From the NCBI GenBank assembly GCA_020353535.1, contig CP070696.1, positions 3,336,777-3,400,276 of the forward strand: a DNA stretch of 63,500 nucleotides, in the 5' to 3' direction. This document shows, in pieces, positions 42,166 to 51,241 of the stretch. Below the pieces are notes generated by a model. That model ran no database searches. It was not told the origin of the DNA and saw only the letters and a program-made list of their open reading frames with translations. The position numbers and the translations under genes were made by a program. Position 1 is the first letter of the stretch; each line of letters starts with the position of its first letter. The stretch is from Spirochaetaceae bacterium (GTDB lineage: Bacteria; Spirochaetota; Spirochaetia; SZUA-6; DRHE01).

Positions 42166-43359
42166 ATGATCACAGCCTACGAATTTTCTTTTATCATCCT
42201 GGTGTTCTCCGTCGCCTTTGTTTTTTTCGGACTAATTCCCGGAATCGGTGCCTTCTTCGTTCGATCCCGCTGGAGGTTATTTCGGCGGCGTATCCAGGAG
42301 AGTTCTCTGTATCCATTTTTACGTTACTCCGATCTATCCCGCCGAGGAGATTTTTTAGGCCGCTACCGTGTGTTCGGGCACCTGGAAGCGATCCAGGGAG
42401 AGAACAGAATATGGATCAACGATGGCAGTTTCACCGTCGAAGCGGATCTTAGCTCGGCGAAGCTCTACTTTCTACCCTCATCTTCCACGAGCAGCCGGAT
42501 TCTACCCGTCGAGCGTCTGCAGGAAGAATTCCCGGACGAACAGCCATCTTTGGTTTCCTGGAACCAGATCTTTTCCCTTCCTGCGGGCACGCAGATGTTA
42601 ATCGCCGGAGGGCTGTATTCGCAGGAGGACCGAGCGGTCTTCCGCTCTCAGAGCAAGGATCCGCTTTTGGTGGTGCTCTATGACGGAGAGAGGAATACCA
42701 TCGTTCGGAGGGCGGTCTGGGGAGGGCGACAGAAAAACGAATACTGGAATCAATTTACCCTTGCCTCCCTATTAACCGGCTCCTTTTGTATGCTTCTGCT
42801 GGCCTACATCTTTATGCGCGCCACTCCATCCAACCTTCCCGTTCTGTTTGCTCTGTCTTTGGCTTTTTTCCCGATTTCAGGATTGCTGCCGCCGGGGTTC
42901 ATTCTCTACTATCTATACCGACACTTCTGGAAACGGGCGCGACTGTTGAGGGCGCAACGGGACCTGCTGCGTCTGCCCTTGCGTTATTACCCGGAATCGG
43001 AGGGGATGAAAGCGGAGAAGGCCGCCAGCTTGCCTACGGGGGAATCCTATCTGTGCAGTCAGGAGGCCGATCTGCTGATCAAGGGAGAGCTGATCATCCG
43101 TACAGCTGCTATCCCCGGCAACATCGATGAGGTCTTCCTCTTTGGTACCTATGTCGAAAACGAAAAAGGAAGGTGGATGCAAACGCCTCGGGATCCCATG
43201 GCGGAGCTCGTACTGGTGATGGGTGATCCCCTGGTTCTGGCCAACAGCTGCAATCGTCGCGCTCGCATGTTTGCCGCTCTTTCAGCGCTTGGCGTTTTTT
43301 CGGCGCTGACCCTGAATTTATTTCTTCTGCTTCTGGCCTGGCACCTAATCATTCGCTAG
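42166..43359 (+). CDS. Unrecognised membrane protein with N-terminal and central helices
   Basis: 397 residues. Membrane helices are near residues 5-30, 200-225, 228-250 and at the C-terminus (370-393). Between them are a beta-rich extracytoplasmic domain (30-195) and a second globular part (250-365). No motif links it to a known family. ATG 42166 has no clear ribosome-binding site. Its end overlaps trmB on the other strand by 11 nt. Confidence 0.5.
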   Translation: MITAYEFSFIILVFSVAFVFFGLIPGIGAFFVRSRWRLFRRRIQESSLYPFLRYSDLSRRGDFLGRYRVFGHLEAIQGENRIWINDGSFTVEADLSSAKLYFLPSSSTSSRILPVERLQEEFPDEQPSLVSWNQIFSLPAGTQMLIAGGLYSQEDRAVFRSQSKDPLLVVLYDGERNTIVRRAVWGGRQKNEYWNQFTLASLLTGSFCMLLLAYIFMRATPSNLPVLFALSLAFFPISGLLPPGFILYYLYRHFWKRARLLRAQRDLLRLPLRYYPESEGMKAEKAASLPTGESYLCSQEADLLIKGELIIRTAAIPGNIDEVFLFGTYVENEKGRWMQTPRDPMAELVLVMGDPLVLANSCNRRARMFAALSALGVFSALTLNLFLLLLAWHLIIR

Positions 43360-44002
43360 AGTCCTGCATCTTTTCAGCCGTGAGCGTGCGTATCTGTTTG
43401 CCTTTCTCGGCGAATCTCTGGGCAAACACAGAGCGAAAAACGGACTGACTCGGTGCCTGCCGGGACAGCCTGATTCCTCCCTGTATAAGGAGGAGGATCT
43501 TCGTGTGCAGGTAGTAGTCGAAAAAATCGGTTGCGAAGAAAAGCAAACCGCCGTTTTTTAGTTTTCGCTGCAGCACCTCCATATTTTCTTTGCGGAGAAA
43601 TCGGCGGCGTCGATGCCTCGTCTTCGGCCAGGGATCGGGAAAATACAGGTGAAAACAGTCCACGGAGCCGTCCGACAGATAACGTAAAACCGCCTCCGCG
43701 CTCCCGTGGATGACCCGGGCATTGCTGAGCTGTTGTCTCTGGATTTTGCCTTGAGCTTTTAGACAACGTTTTTTTTTGACCTCAACACCGATGAGAAAAC
43801 TCGAGGGATGCATCCGGCTGTACTCGGCCAGGAAGTGGCCGTTTCCGCAGCCGATCTCCACTTCGAGCCTTTGCACTCCCAGGCCCAGCAGCTGAGGAAG
43901 ATCCTCAGGCCGCAGCAGCTCCCTCCGCTCCGCCGTGGCCTCGGGCTGCCCAGTCACTGAGTCATTTCGGGCTTTCGCGTTTATCCTCCCGCTTGCGGGC
44001 AT
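43349..44002 (-). CDS. trmB: tRNA (guanine-N7)-methyltransferase
   Basis: 217 residues. TrmB methylates G46 of tRNA. SAM motif I is V-E-I-G-C-G-N-G-H-F, and the family signature is Y-F-P-D-P-W-P-K-T-R-H-R-R-R-R-F with its basic tRNA-contacting run. GTG 43957, just after the stop of the upstream gene, may be the true start, since ATG 44002 lies 41 nt inside that gene. It overlaps the convergent membrane gene. Confidence 0.9.
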   Translation of the reverse strand: MPASGRINAKARNDSVTGQPEATAERRELLRPEDLPQLLGLGVQRLEVEIGCGNGHFLAEYSRMHPSSFLIGVEVKKKRCLKAQGKIQRQQLSNARVIHGSAEAVLRYLSDGSVDCFHLYFPDPWPKTRHRRRRFLRKENMEVLQRKLKNGGLLFFATDFFDYYLHTKILLLIQGGIRLSRQAPSQSVFRSVFAQRFAEKGKQIRTLTAEKMQDSSE

Positions 44003-45497
44003 AATTCACGGCCAGTTTCCGACCTTTGAACTCGATTCCGGAAAGTTCTTGGATAGCCCGTTCGCCCAAGGATGCGTCAACCTCGATGAAGGAGTAGTTG
44101 TCTAAGATTTTGATTTCGTGAATCTGTGATTTCTGGGCTTTTAGCCGGTCCGTGAACAGCTGAATCAGATCGCGGGCAAACACCCTCCTGTTCTTACCCA
44201 TGCTCAGGAACAGCTTTGTCAGCTTGGCATTTTTCTTCTTCTTTTTCTCCACGCTAAGGGATTGTTTGAACAGATAGGCGGTGAAATAGGAACGCAGTGT
44301 AAGAGGCACGTTTTTGCGAACGATACTTCGATAGTGATTGAGGACTTCCGGTTCTTCCTCCTCCTTGATCCTCTTTAAGATCTGTCGGATCATTCCCTGA
44401 AATACCTGTTCTTCCGAAGGGGGTGTGCTTTTTTCTACCTCCACTTTGATCCTCTCCTTAAAACGATCATAATCTTCGCCAAGAGTAATGACCCTCTTGA
44501 GTACGAATGACCTTGGTTTGTAGCTCTCCGGCCGAGGGGGAACGCTCAGGTTGATGACATGGGTAACCCAGCGAAAGCTCTTACCGCAAGTCGTATTGAA
44601 AGTGCTTATCAGGATCGGCACCTTCCCCACGCTGAAACTCTGACATACCTTGTTCTGCTGTTGCAGAGACAGGGTGTCGAGCAGCAGGGCCGCACCGATT
44701 TGGTGGGAGCGCATCTGTTTTTGAACGCCGGCGGCCTGTCTTGGATTTTCACACTGTATTAGCAGACTCTCCATCGGTTCAGCCATGATAAGCTTTACCG
44801 CTACGGAGGATTTCTGCGTTTCTTCGACCATGATGAAGGACTCCTTCACCGGAACCGCCAATTGCTTCCATGTAGCCATAGGCAGCATGGTGGGACGTCT
44901 CAGAGCGGAAACCAGTCTCTCCGTGTCCTTCTCGAGACTGTGGGATATGAGTATTGTCTGTTTTTTTTGCGGAAGCTTGGAGAAAATGAACAGGATATCT
45001 TCCACGAAGCCGGGATGTTCGGGATTCACTGTTCTGTCGATTACCACCGTCTGCAGGTTGGAAAAATCGAGGTTCCCCCTTCTGATATGATCGATTACCT
45101 TGTTGGGGGTTCCGATTACCACGTCCGGGTTCCGTGAGAGCATGCGATGCTCCTTTTTCTCCTGACCCTCGAGCCCAAAGGTAAAAATCGAAGGTTTCTT
45201 CCCGGAACGGACAAATCTCCTGAACTCGCGAAAGACCTTGTGCGAGTTTTCGGTGGTGGAGGTAAGGACTATCGCCTTTATCCCGGTTTTTCCCCGTTTG
45301 AGTTTTACAGAAAGGGGCAAGATGAAAGCGGCAGTCTTACCGGAATCTCCCTCTGCCTCTGCTGCGACGTCTTTTCCTTTAAGAATGATAGGAACCAGCC
45401 GCTGCTGCAGATGGGTTGGTTTGCTGTACCCGGCTTCCCGAAATAATGTCCACGCCTCCGCACTCCCGAAAGTTTTTTTTCCTTTCGTTGGTGCCAT
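43962..45497 (-). CDS. DEAD-box-like protein with degenerate catalytic motifs and a DbpA-type RNA-binding domain
   Basis: 511 residues, colinear with DEAD-box RNA helicases. The Q-motif (P-T-H-L-Q) and Walker A (G-D-S-G-K-T) are kept. Motif II reads D-R-T-V where D-E-A-D is expected, motif III S-H-S instead of S-A-T, motif V T-F-N-T-T-C-G-K instead of T-D-V-A-A-R-G, and the H-R-I-G-R-T-G-R motif VI is absent. The C-terminal 75 residues are a DbpA-type RRM (Y-S-F-I-E-V-D, F-K-G-R-K-L-A-V-N-Y-A), which in DbpA binds 23S rRNA. It is probably a catalytically dead RNA-binding protein. The frame is intact, so it is not a pseudogene. Confidence 0.72.
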   Translation of the reverse strand: MAPTKGKKTFGSAEAWTLFREAGYSKPTHLQQRLVPIILKGKDVAAEAEGDSGKTAAFILPLSVKLKRGKTGIKAIVLTSTTENSHKVFREFRRFVRSGKKPSIFTFGLEGQEKKEHRMLSRNPDVVIGTPNKVIDHIRRGNLDFSNLQTVVIDRTVNPEHPGFVEDILFIFSKLPQKKQTILISHSLEKDTERLVSALRRPTMLPMATWKQLAVPVKESFIMVEETQKSSVAVKLIMAEPMESLLIQCENPRQAAGVQKQMRSHQIGAALLLDTLSLQQQNKVCQSFSVGKVPILISTFNTTCGKSFRWVTHVINLSVPPRPESYKPRSFVLKRVITLGEDYDRFKERIKVEVEKSTPPSEEQVFQGMIRQILKRIKEEEEPEVLNHYRSIVRKNVPLTLRSYFTAYLFKQSLSVEKKKKKNAKLTKLFLSMGKNRRVFARDLIQLFTDRLKAQKSQIHEIKILDNYSFIEVDASLGERAIQELSGIEFKGRKLAVNYARKREDKRESPK

Positions 45498-45578
45498 GAT
45501 GTTTTTTCCAAAGAACGATAGTAGATTTTAAAGTAGAAGATCGGGAGGTTTTTCCCCGTTCGAAATTCTACGGGCATC

Positions 45579-45608
45579 ATACTATCTTGGATGTTGTATC
45601 TTTGTCAA
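45579..45608 (-). promoter_or_regulatory. Promoter of the DEAD-box-like gene
   Basis: On the minus strand TTGACA (plus 45603-45608), 18 nt and TAGTAT (plus 45579-45584). The predicted leader is about 75 nt, unusually long for this window. Confidence 0.4.
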
Positions 45609-45673
45609 TGAGAGGCAAAAAAAGGGGTGCGATTGCCGATGATAGAAGAGATGCTAGGTCGAGGGAGTATATC

Positions 45674-46879
45674 ATGCGAAGAGCAATAATCGTTGTACTG
45701 GTACTCGTTCTGTCCCTCAGTTCCCTGACGGCGGAAACCTTTCGTTTTAAATATATAAAAGACGAGAAATACAGGCTGCTCACGGAGGTGAACGAGGAGG
45801 TCTATGTGAACGGCGTTCGCTCCCACCAGGCCAACATCCTCAACAAGATCGCGGTAGATACCCTCGCGGTAAGAAACAGAACCGGGCTGATCTCGGCTAC
45901 CTTTTTAACCTCTGAAAGAGCATATGGTGTACAGACCTCGTTTTCGCTGGCTGAGGAGTACGAATCCCTTTTCTGGAGGGACGAGTTCGGCCGCTACGAT
46001 ATCGGCGAAGCCTATTTCATGCCCGTAGTGAGGCATGTGCCATCCTTCCCCGAGGAGGATATCACCCCGGGTACCAGTTGGAGCGCCCCGGGGGAGGAAG
46101 CGCACGACCTGCGGCGCAGCTTCGCCATCGAAGGGCCTGTGCGCTTTCCGATGACCGTGCGCTACACCTATGTCGGTTCAGAGAGGCGGGAGGGGAGAAA
46201 GCTGGAGGTGATCTCAATCGAATACGAGGTTCAGCACAGGCTCGAAGGACTGACCAGCCGCCGTGCCCAGGTGCCTGTCCTGATCGAAGGTATCTCCGAG
46301 CAGACCTACTATTGGGACAATGAGAAGGGACAGCCCCATTCCTATAACGAAGAGTTCGACTTTGTTTTTTATCTTTCCGATGGCCAGACCGTGGAATACA
46401 TCGGCAGGGCTGAGGGATTGCTGCTGGAGTCTGTGGAGTTGGACCGCGAGCAGGTCGCCGAAGATATCGCCAGAGAACTTCAAGAGCGGGGCGTGGAGGA
46501 CACCACGGTTGTTGCCGAAGAGGAGGGGGTTACCCTGAACCTGCAGAATATTCAGTTCGAGGCTAACTCCGCTCTCCTGCGGGACTCGGAACAGGCCAAG
46601 CTGCGCAAGATCGGCGAAATATTGAAAAATTATCCTGAACGAGACATTCTCATAACCGGCCACACAGCCCGGGTTTCCGGCTACACGGAGAGCGATCATC
46701 AACGCCTATCCGAACAGAGGGCTCTGGCGGTGGCCGATTACCTGCTGTCGCTAGGGGCGCTGCGGGCGATTCAGGTCACCACCCGCGGCATGGGCCACCG
46801 GGAGCCCCTGTCGGACAACAACACGGAGCAGGGGCGCCGCCAGAATCGGCGGGTTGAGATCACGATACTGGAAAACTGA
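45674..46879 (+). CDS. OmpA-family exported protein
   Basis: 401 residues from ATG 45674 (AGGGAG upstream). A signal peptide (about 20 residues, ending S-L-T-A-E-T) is followed by a beta-rich middle region and a C-terminal OmpA-like peptidoglycan-binding domain: I-Q-F-E-A-N-S-A-L-L-R, I-T-G-H-T-A-R-V-S-G, L-S-E-Q-R-A-L-A-V and N-R-R-V-E-I. It likely tethers the outer membrane to the cell wall. No lipobox is seen. It ends 3 nt before the convergent dehydrogenase remnant. Confidence 0.82.
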   Translation: MRRAIIVVLVLVLSLSSLTAETFRFKYIKDEKYRLLTEVNEEVYVNGVRSHQANILNKIAVDTLAVRNRTGLISATFLTSERAYGVQTSFSLAEEYESLFWRDEFGRYDIGEAYFMPVVRHVPSFPEEDITPGTSWSAPGEEAHDLRRSFAIEGPVRFPMTVRYTYVGSERREGRKLEVISIEYEVQHRLEGLTSRRAQVPVLIEGISEQTYYWDNEKGQPHSYNEEFDFVFYLSDGQTVEYIGRAEGLLLESVELDREQVAEDIARELQERGVEDTTVVAEEEGVTLNLQNIQFEANSALLRDSEQAKLRKIGEILKNYPERDILITGHTARVSGYTESDHQRLSEQRALAVADYLLSLGALRAIQVTTRGMGHREPLSDNNTEQGRRQNRRVEITILEN

Positions 46880-46882
46880 CAG

Positions 46883-47431
46883 TCAAGGAAGCTCCGGATA
46901 CAGGATTACCTTGTACGCCTGTTCCCGATCCTTGTTGAGCATCACCTGGAACGCCTTCGGGGCTTGGCGAAGGGTAAAGCTGTGGGTAATTAGGGACTTC
47001 ACTTTGATCGCCCCCGAAGCCATCAGCTCTATTGCTCGGGGAAAATCCCTGTAATTGTTGTTGGCGGAGCTCATGATTCTGCGCTCGCCGCTGAACCAGA
47101 TCGGTGCAAGAGGCGTCAGCTTCTGGTGCACGGCCAGAAGAACAAGAGTTCCTGACTTGTCCAGAATCGCTACAGGTGTTTCTCCCTCCGGAGATTTTGC
47201 TATTCCTGATACTTCGTGACCCAACACCATGTTAGGTGGTGACGGGACGTGTCTACCGAGTGTGTGCAGGCTCCACGGGTTCTCTCCCGAAAAGTAGCGT
47301 ACGTCGCTCCCGCATATCCCGCAGGCTTGCATCCGCACGCGTACAGTAGGCCCTTGAATCGGTGGAATGGGGATCTTTTTCACCGAAATGGATCCGGGTC
47401 TTTCCAGGATGACGGCGAGGGATGTGTCCAT
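46883..47431 (-). pseudogene. Zinc-type alcohol dehydrogenase with an internal in-frame deletion
   Basis: The frame encodes 182 residues from GroES-like start to Rossmann-family tail, about half the normal 340. Residues 1-80 match the N-terminal domain of medium-chain dehydrogenases, including Cys38-G-I-C-G-S-D and G-H-E-V-S-G. At about residue 83 the sequence jumps from S-P-E-G-E to A-I-L-D-K-S-G-T-L-V-L-L-A, which belongs near residue 235 of intact enzymes. The nucleotide-binding G-x-G-x-x-G segment and roughly 150 residues are missing. The frame is maintained on both sides. It is downstream of the OYE-type gene by 7 nt. A remnant or truncated paralogue; assembly error cannot be excluded. 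Confidence 0.65.
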
Positions 47432-47438
47432 ACAGCAA

Positions 47439-49412
47439 CTACCTGATTTTATCCAGGAGGCTCGACACCCTCCAGTAGCTGTCATGAACGGCTTCGAAGA
47501 TCTTACCCACCAGATGGGCGTCCCCGATGGGAAGGTAGTTGATTCCGTAGTGCCAATGATGAGGATCGAGGCGGGAACACAGCGTGGTATTGCTGCTTGC
47601 CCCCAACGCCACAATAATCAGATCAGCGGCCAAGGGCATGCTATGCCGATCGGTGACGACTCCCCCCGGCTCCAGTCGCAAAAAGCGGGTCTCTGTTTGG
47701 ATCATGATATCCGTGTCTGCCAGCAGGCGCTTCAGAGAGATCGCCGATACGGGTTCCAGATCCTGAAGGATGCAGGAGGCCTGCTCAATCACCGTAATCT
47801 GGATAGCGGGGGCGTGGAGGGCGAGGGCCGCCTCGCATCCTGAGGAACCACCGCCGAGGATGATGGCTCGCCGGGAAGATCGATATTTCTCGAGATCGAG
47901 GAGCAAGTCCCGGACCGGAAGTACGGGATAGGGTAAGCCTGGAGGAATCTGCGGCATAACAGGCTGGGAACCGGTCGCGTCAAAAAAAACATCCGGACTT
48001 TCCTTTGCCAGCAGATCGATTTCCATGGGTGCTTCCAACATGACTTCCGCTTTCGCGCCGGTGATCCGGTGGAGCAAATAATCCAGAAATAAAGGGACGT
48101 CTTTTTTAAAGGACTCCGTTCGTGCGGTATTAAGTAGCCCCCCCAGTTGTTTTTGTCGCTCGAACAGCCGCACAAAAAAGCCCAATTCAGCAGCCCGTAG
48201 AGCTGCGATGATCCCCGCCGGACCACCGCCGGCGATCAGAACTTTTTTTCCTGCTGTAGACCTTTGTTGGCGGCTGAGAGAAGGAATGTAGATTTCGTAA
48301 CCCAGCAGTGGATTTACGGCGCAGCGGATCGTTTTTCCTTCTCTCACTCTTCCCAGGCATCCCTGGTTACAGCGGATGCAGGGGCAGACTTCCTTAAGGG
48401 ATCCGCGAAGGACTTTCAACGGAAGCTGCGGATCCGCCAGGAGCGCCCGGCCCAATCCTATCAGATCCGCCGCACCTTCGGCTAGCAGCTTTTCGGCGAG
48501 CATTGGTTCATTTACGGATCCCGTGAGGACTACGGGAATGTCGCAACTCCTCCTGATAGCCGCGGCAACGTCCTTCAAGATCGCCCTAGGCTGATAGATT
48601 GGCTGGATCGTATAGTCGTTGCTCTCGCTCGTCCCGGCCGAAGTGTGGATGTAGTCTATCCTGTTGGGGGGGAGCATTTGAGCGATACGAAGAACCTCCT
48701 CCGCATCCAAACCTCCTTCGACGAAGTCACCGCACCCGAGCCGCAAACCAACAATGGAGGAAGATGGTATTGTTCTATCAATCTCTTCGATTGTCTGCAG
48801 CAGAAACAGCTCTCGACGCTTTCCGTACTCATCGTGGCGTCGGTTGGTGTACGGTGAGAGGAACTCATTGATCAGGTATCCGTTGCCGGCATGGATCTCC
48901 ACACCGTCGAATCCGGCGGTCAGTGCCCGGCGAGCCGCGGCGGCAAAAGCCAGGATGATTGCCGCGATTTCCTTCTTGCTCAACACGTGGCAGTCCCGAG
49001 TAGGGCCGTCAGGAATGCGGGAGGGAGCTACGGGAACGCAGGTGTTGGCCTGGAAGCTGGTCTGCCTGCCCGCATGACCGATCTGAGCGATCGCCAGAGC
49101 CCCGGCATTCTTGATCCGGTCGCTGAGACTGCTCAATCCGGGAAGAAAGCGGTCGTGGTGGATGGCAGGCTGAACGACCGTGAATTTGCTGGCGATGTCA
49201 TCCACGTGGAAAGTCTCCGTCACCAAAGCCGCGGCGCCTCCGGAGGCCATATTAGCGTAGTGGGCCAGCATTTGCGGGCTAATGCTCCCGTCAGTACCGG
49301 CCAGGCGAGTGCTTACCGGGGCGAAAACGATGCGGTTTTTCAGTAGCTGCTCCTTGAGCATCAGTGGTCGGAAAAGATTGGGCAAGTGGGGTGTAACAAC
49401 GGCCATGATCAC
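47439..49412 (-). CDS. NADH:flavin oxidoreductase with Fe-S and FAD domains (2,4-dienoyl-CoA reductase/BaiCD-like)
   Basis: 657 residues in the three-part FadH/BaiH layout: an N-terminal FMN TIM barrel (L-K-N-R-I-V-F-A-P-V-S-T, A-Q-I-G-H-A-G-R), a 4Fe-4S cluster (C-I-R-C-N-Q-G-C then C at the end of the loop), and FAD and NAD halves (I-A-G-G-G-P-A-G; a second G-G-G-S-S-G-C-E). Such enzymes reduce conjugated double bonds in acyl-CoA, enoate or steroid-like substrates. It lies 18 nt after the permease gene, so it is probably the catabolic gene of the ABC operon to its right, followed by the deleted dehydrogenase. Confidence 0.8.
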   Translation of the reverse strand: MIMAVVTPHLPNLFRPLMLKEQLLKNRIVFAPVSTRLAGTDGSISPQMLAHYANMASGGAAALVTETFHVDDIASKFTVVQPAIHHDRFLPGLSSLSDRIKNAGALAIAQIGHAGRQTSFQANTCVPVAPSRIPDGPTRDCHVLSKKEIAAIILAFAAAARRALTAGFDGVEIHAGNGYLINEFLSPYTNRRHDEYGKRRELFLLQTIEEIDRTIPSSSIVGLRLGCGDFVEGGLDAEEVLRIAQMLPPNRIDYIHTSAGTSESNDYTIQPIYQPRAILKDVAAAIRRSCDIPVVLTGSVNEPMLAEKLLAEGAADLIGLGRALLADPQLPLKVLRGSLKEVCPCIRCNQGCLGRVREGKTIRCAVNPLLGYEIYIPSLSRQQRSTAGKKVLIAGGGPAGIIAALRAAELGFFVRLFERQKQLGGLLNTARTESFKKDVPLFLDYLLHRITGAKAEVMLEAPMEIDLLAKESPDVFFDATGSQPVMPQIPPGLPYPVLPVRDLLLDLEKYRSSRRAIILGGGSSGCEAALALHAPAIQITVIEQASCILQDLEPVSAISLKRLLADTDIMIQTETRFLRLEPGGVVTDRHSMPLAADLIIVALGASSNTTLCSRLDPHHWHYGINYLPIGDAHLVGKIFEAVHDSYWRVSSLLDKIR

Positions 49413-49429
49413 GTTACTATGTTACGGGG

Positions 49430-50263
49430 CTAAAACTTCAGCGCCCCGGCGGATAAACCCTGCACCAGGTACCGCTGTGCAAAAAGCACGAAGAGGATCC
49501 CAGGAAGTGCGGCGATGGTGCCGCCGGCACAGATCTGATTCCAGCTTACGAAGATGTCGCCGATGGCGTCGAAGCAGCCCACCGTGACCGGTTGGGCCCT
49601 GGAGGTGGAGGTGAATACGAAAGCGTAAATGAACTCGTTCCAGGTCCAGAGAAAGGAGATGATGGCCGAGGAGGCGATCCCGGTAGCGCTTACTGGCAGC
49701 ACGATGCGCAGCAGCACTCCGGTGCGAGAGCAGCCGTCCACGATCCCCGCATCCACCAGATCCCGTGGAAAGCCGTCGAAGAAGCTCTTCATGATCAGCA
49801 CGGCAAAGGGGTAGGTCAGGTAGATGTTGGCCAGGATCATGCTCAGCAGCCGATCCTGCAGCCCAAGGTTGGCCACGACAATATAGAAGGGCAGCAGCAG
49901 GGAGAGGGGTGGGATGATGCGGGTAAAGACGAGGAAGTACAGAACCGCGTTGGCGCCCTTGAAGCGGTAGAGGCTCAGCCCGTAGGCGGCAAACATGCCG
50001 AATACGGTTACAATGAAGGTTGTGGAGAGGGTTACGATAATCGAGTTGCGCACATAATGGGCAAAAGGATAATACTCGAAAAGAAGCTTGAAGGGCTCGA
50101 GAGTCGGATGCTTTGGAAAATATATAGGCGGGAAGACGTAGGTTTCCATGTCCGGCTTGAATCCGGTTGTCACGGTCCAATAGATCGGTCCCATCGCCAG
50201 TAAAAGAATGACGATGATCAGGATGTAGGCGGTGATTTTGCTTTCAAATATTCGGTCGAACAT
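49430..50263 (-). CDS. Sugar-type ABC transporter permease (MalG-like)
   Basis: 277 residues with six predicted membrane helices and the inner-membrane EAA loop (D-A-G-I-V-D-G-C-S-R-T-G-V-L) that docks on the ATPase. Family I carbohydrate importer type. ATG 50263 avoids a longer overlap with the upstream permease gene; GTG 50281 is possible. No ATPase gene is present in either ABC cluster of the window, so a shared MsmK-like ATPase encoded elsewhere is likely. Confidence 0.82.
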   Translation of the reverse strand: MFDRIFESKITAYILIIVILLLAMGPIYWTVTTGFKPDMETYVFPPIYFPKHPTLEPFKLLFEYYPFAHYVRNSIIVTLSTTFIVTVFGMFAAYGLSLYRFKGANAVLYFLVFTRIIPPLSLLLPFYIVVANLGLQDRLLSMILANIYLTYPFAVLIMKSFFDGFPRDLVDAGIVDGCSRTGVLLRIVLPVSATGIASSAIISFLWTWNEFIYAFVFTSTSRAQPVTVGCFDAIGDIFVSWNQICAGGTIAALPGILFVLFAQRYLVQGLSAGALKF

Positions 50264-50267
50264 CGGT

Positions 50268-51128
50268 CTACCTCCTGGCAAGGGAGAGCATCACCATGGA
50301 GATGACGGTGGTGATGCCGAACAGTACCATACCCGCGGCGGCCATGACCCCGAAGTTCAGGGTCTTGATCAGCTGATCGTAGATGAAGTAGCCGAACACG
50401 TAGGTGGATCGTCCCGGCCCCCCGGCGGTCAGGGGAATGATGATGTCGATGGTGCGGAAGGAGAACATGATGGTGATCATCAGACCTACGAACATGGGCC
50501 CTCGTATCAGGGGCAGGCTGACGTACCCGAAGCGGCCCAGAGCTCCCGCACCGTCGATCTTGGCCGCATCGTACAGCTCCCGCTCGATGCTGAGCAAGGC
50601 GGCCAGCAGGATGATGCCCATGAAAGGAATCCGCGTCCAACTATCGGCGACGATTATTCCGACCATGGCCAGGTTTGTATTGCTGTATATGCTCACCGGT
50701 GAGCTGATCAACCTCATCTTCATCAGCAGGTCGCTCAGTACTCCGAAGTCCGGACTGAAAATCCACTTCCAGATGATCCCCGAAACAATGGGCGGAACGG
50801 CCCACGGAATGATCATCAAGGAACGGAAGGTAGCGGAACCTGTTTTGATGCCCGCCAAGGCCAGAGCCAGGAGAAGCCCGCCGATGTAGGTGAGCCCAGT
50901 CGTCCCTGCGCTGAAGATTGCCGCGTTCTTCAAGCTGATCCACAACAGCCGATCGGCAAACAACCTCCTGTAGTTTTTCAGGCCGCTGAAAACAATGGGT
51001 GACAGATTGTCGTAGCGCAGGAAGCTGGTCAGTACCAGCAGGCCGGCTGGAAAGACCACCCAAAAAACAACGATCAACAGTCCCGGGACGTTGAGCAGAA
51101 AGCCATAGGTTTTATCTGACACCTTCAC
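50268..51128 (-). CDS. Sugar-type ABC transporter permease (MalF-like)
   Basis: 286 residues with six membrane helices and the EAA loop D-A-A-K-I-D-G-A-G-A-L-G-R-F-G. Transcribed between the binding-protein gene (113 nt upstream, with a hairpin in between) and the MalG-like gene. Confidence 0.82.
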   Translation of the reverse strand: MKVSDKTYGFLLNVPGLLIVVFWVVFPAGLLVLTSFLRYDNLSPIVFSGLKNYRRLFADRLLWISLKNAAIFSAGTTGLTYIGGLLLALALAGIKTGSATFRSLMIIPWAVPPIVSGIIWKWIFSPDFGVLSDLLMKMRLISSPVSIYSNTNLAMVGIIVADSWTRIPFMGIILLAALLSIERELYDAAKIDGAGALGRFGYVSLPLIRGPMFVGLMITIMFSFRTIDIIIPLTAGGPGRSTYVFGYFIYDQLIKTLNFGVMAAAGMVLFGITTVISMVMLSLARR

Positions 51129-51184
51129 CCTGTCCTCCTACTGCACTGGAGAATCCATGCTTCTTGAGAGTGTACTAGAGTGAA

Positions 51185-51218
51185 AGGAGTCCTCCCGCCC
51201 TCTAGCGAGAGGACTCCT
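51185..51218 (-). terminator. Hairpin between the binding-protein and permease genes (first ABC operon)
   Basis: AGGAGTCCTC (51185-51194) and GAGGACTCCT (51209-51218) pair over 10 bp around a 14-nt loop. Read on the minus strand the hairpin is followed by only three T, so it is more likely to be a processing or stabilising element or a weak terminator that lets the binding protein be made in excess of the permeases. Confidence 0.4.
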
Positions 51219-51241
51219 CGATACGCGCGAGGCAGTGAAGC

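Noticed and set aside
47432..47614. N-terminal extension of the deleted dehydrogenase
   Set aside because: It overlaps the OYE gene and has no dehydrogenase similarity; M-D-T-S-L-A-V at 47431 is the natural start.
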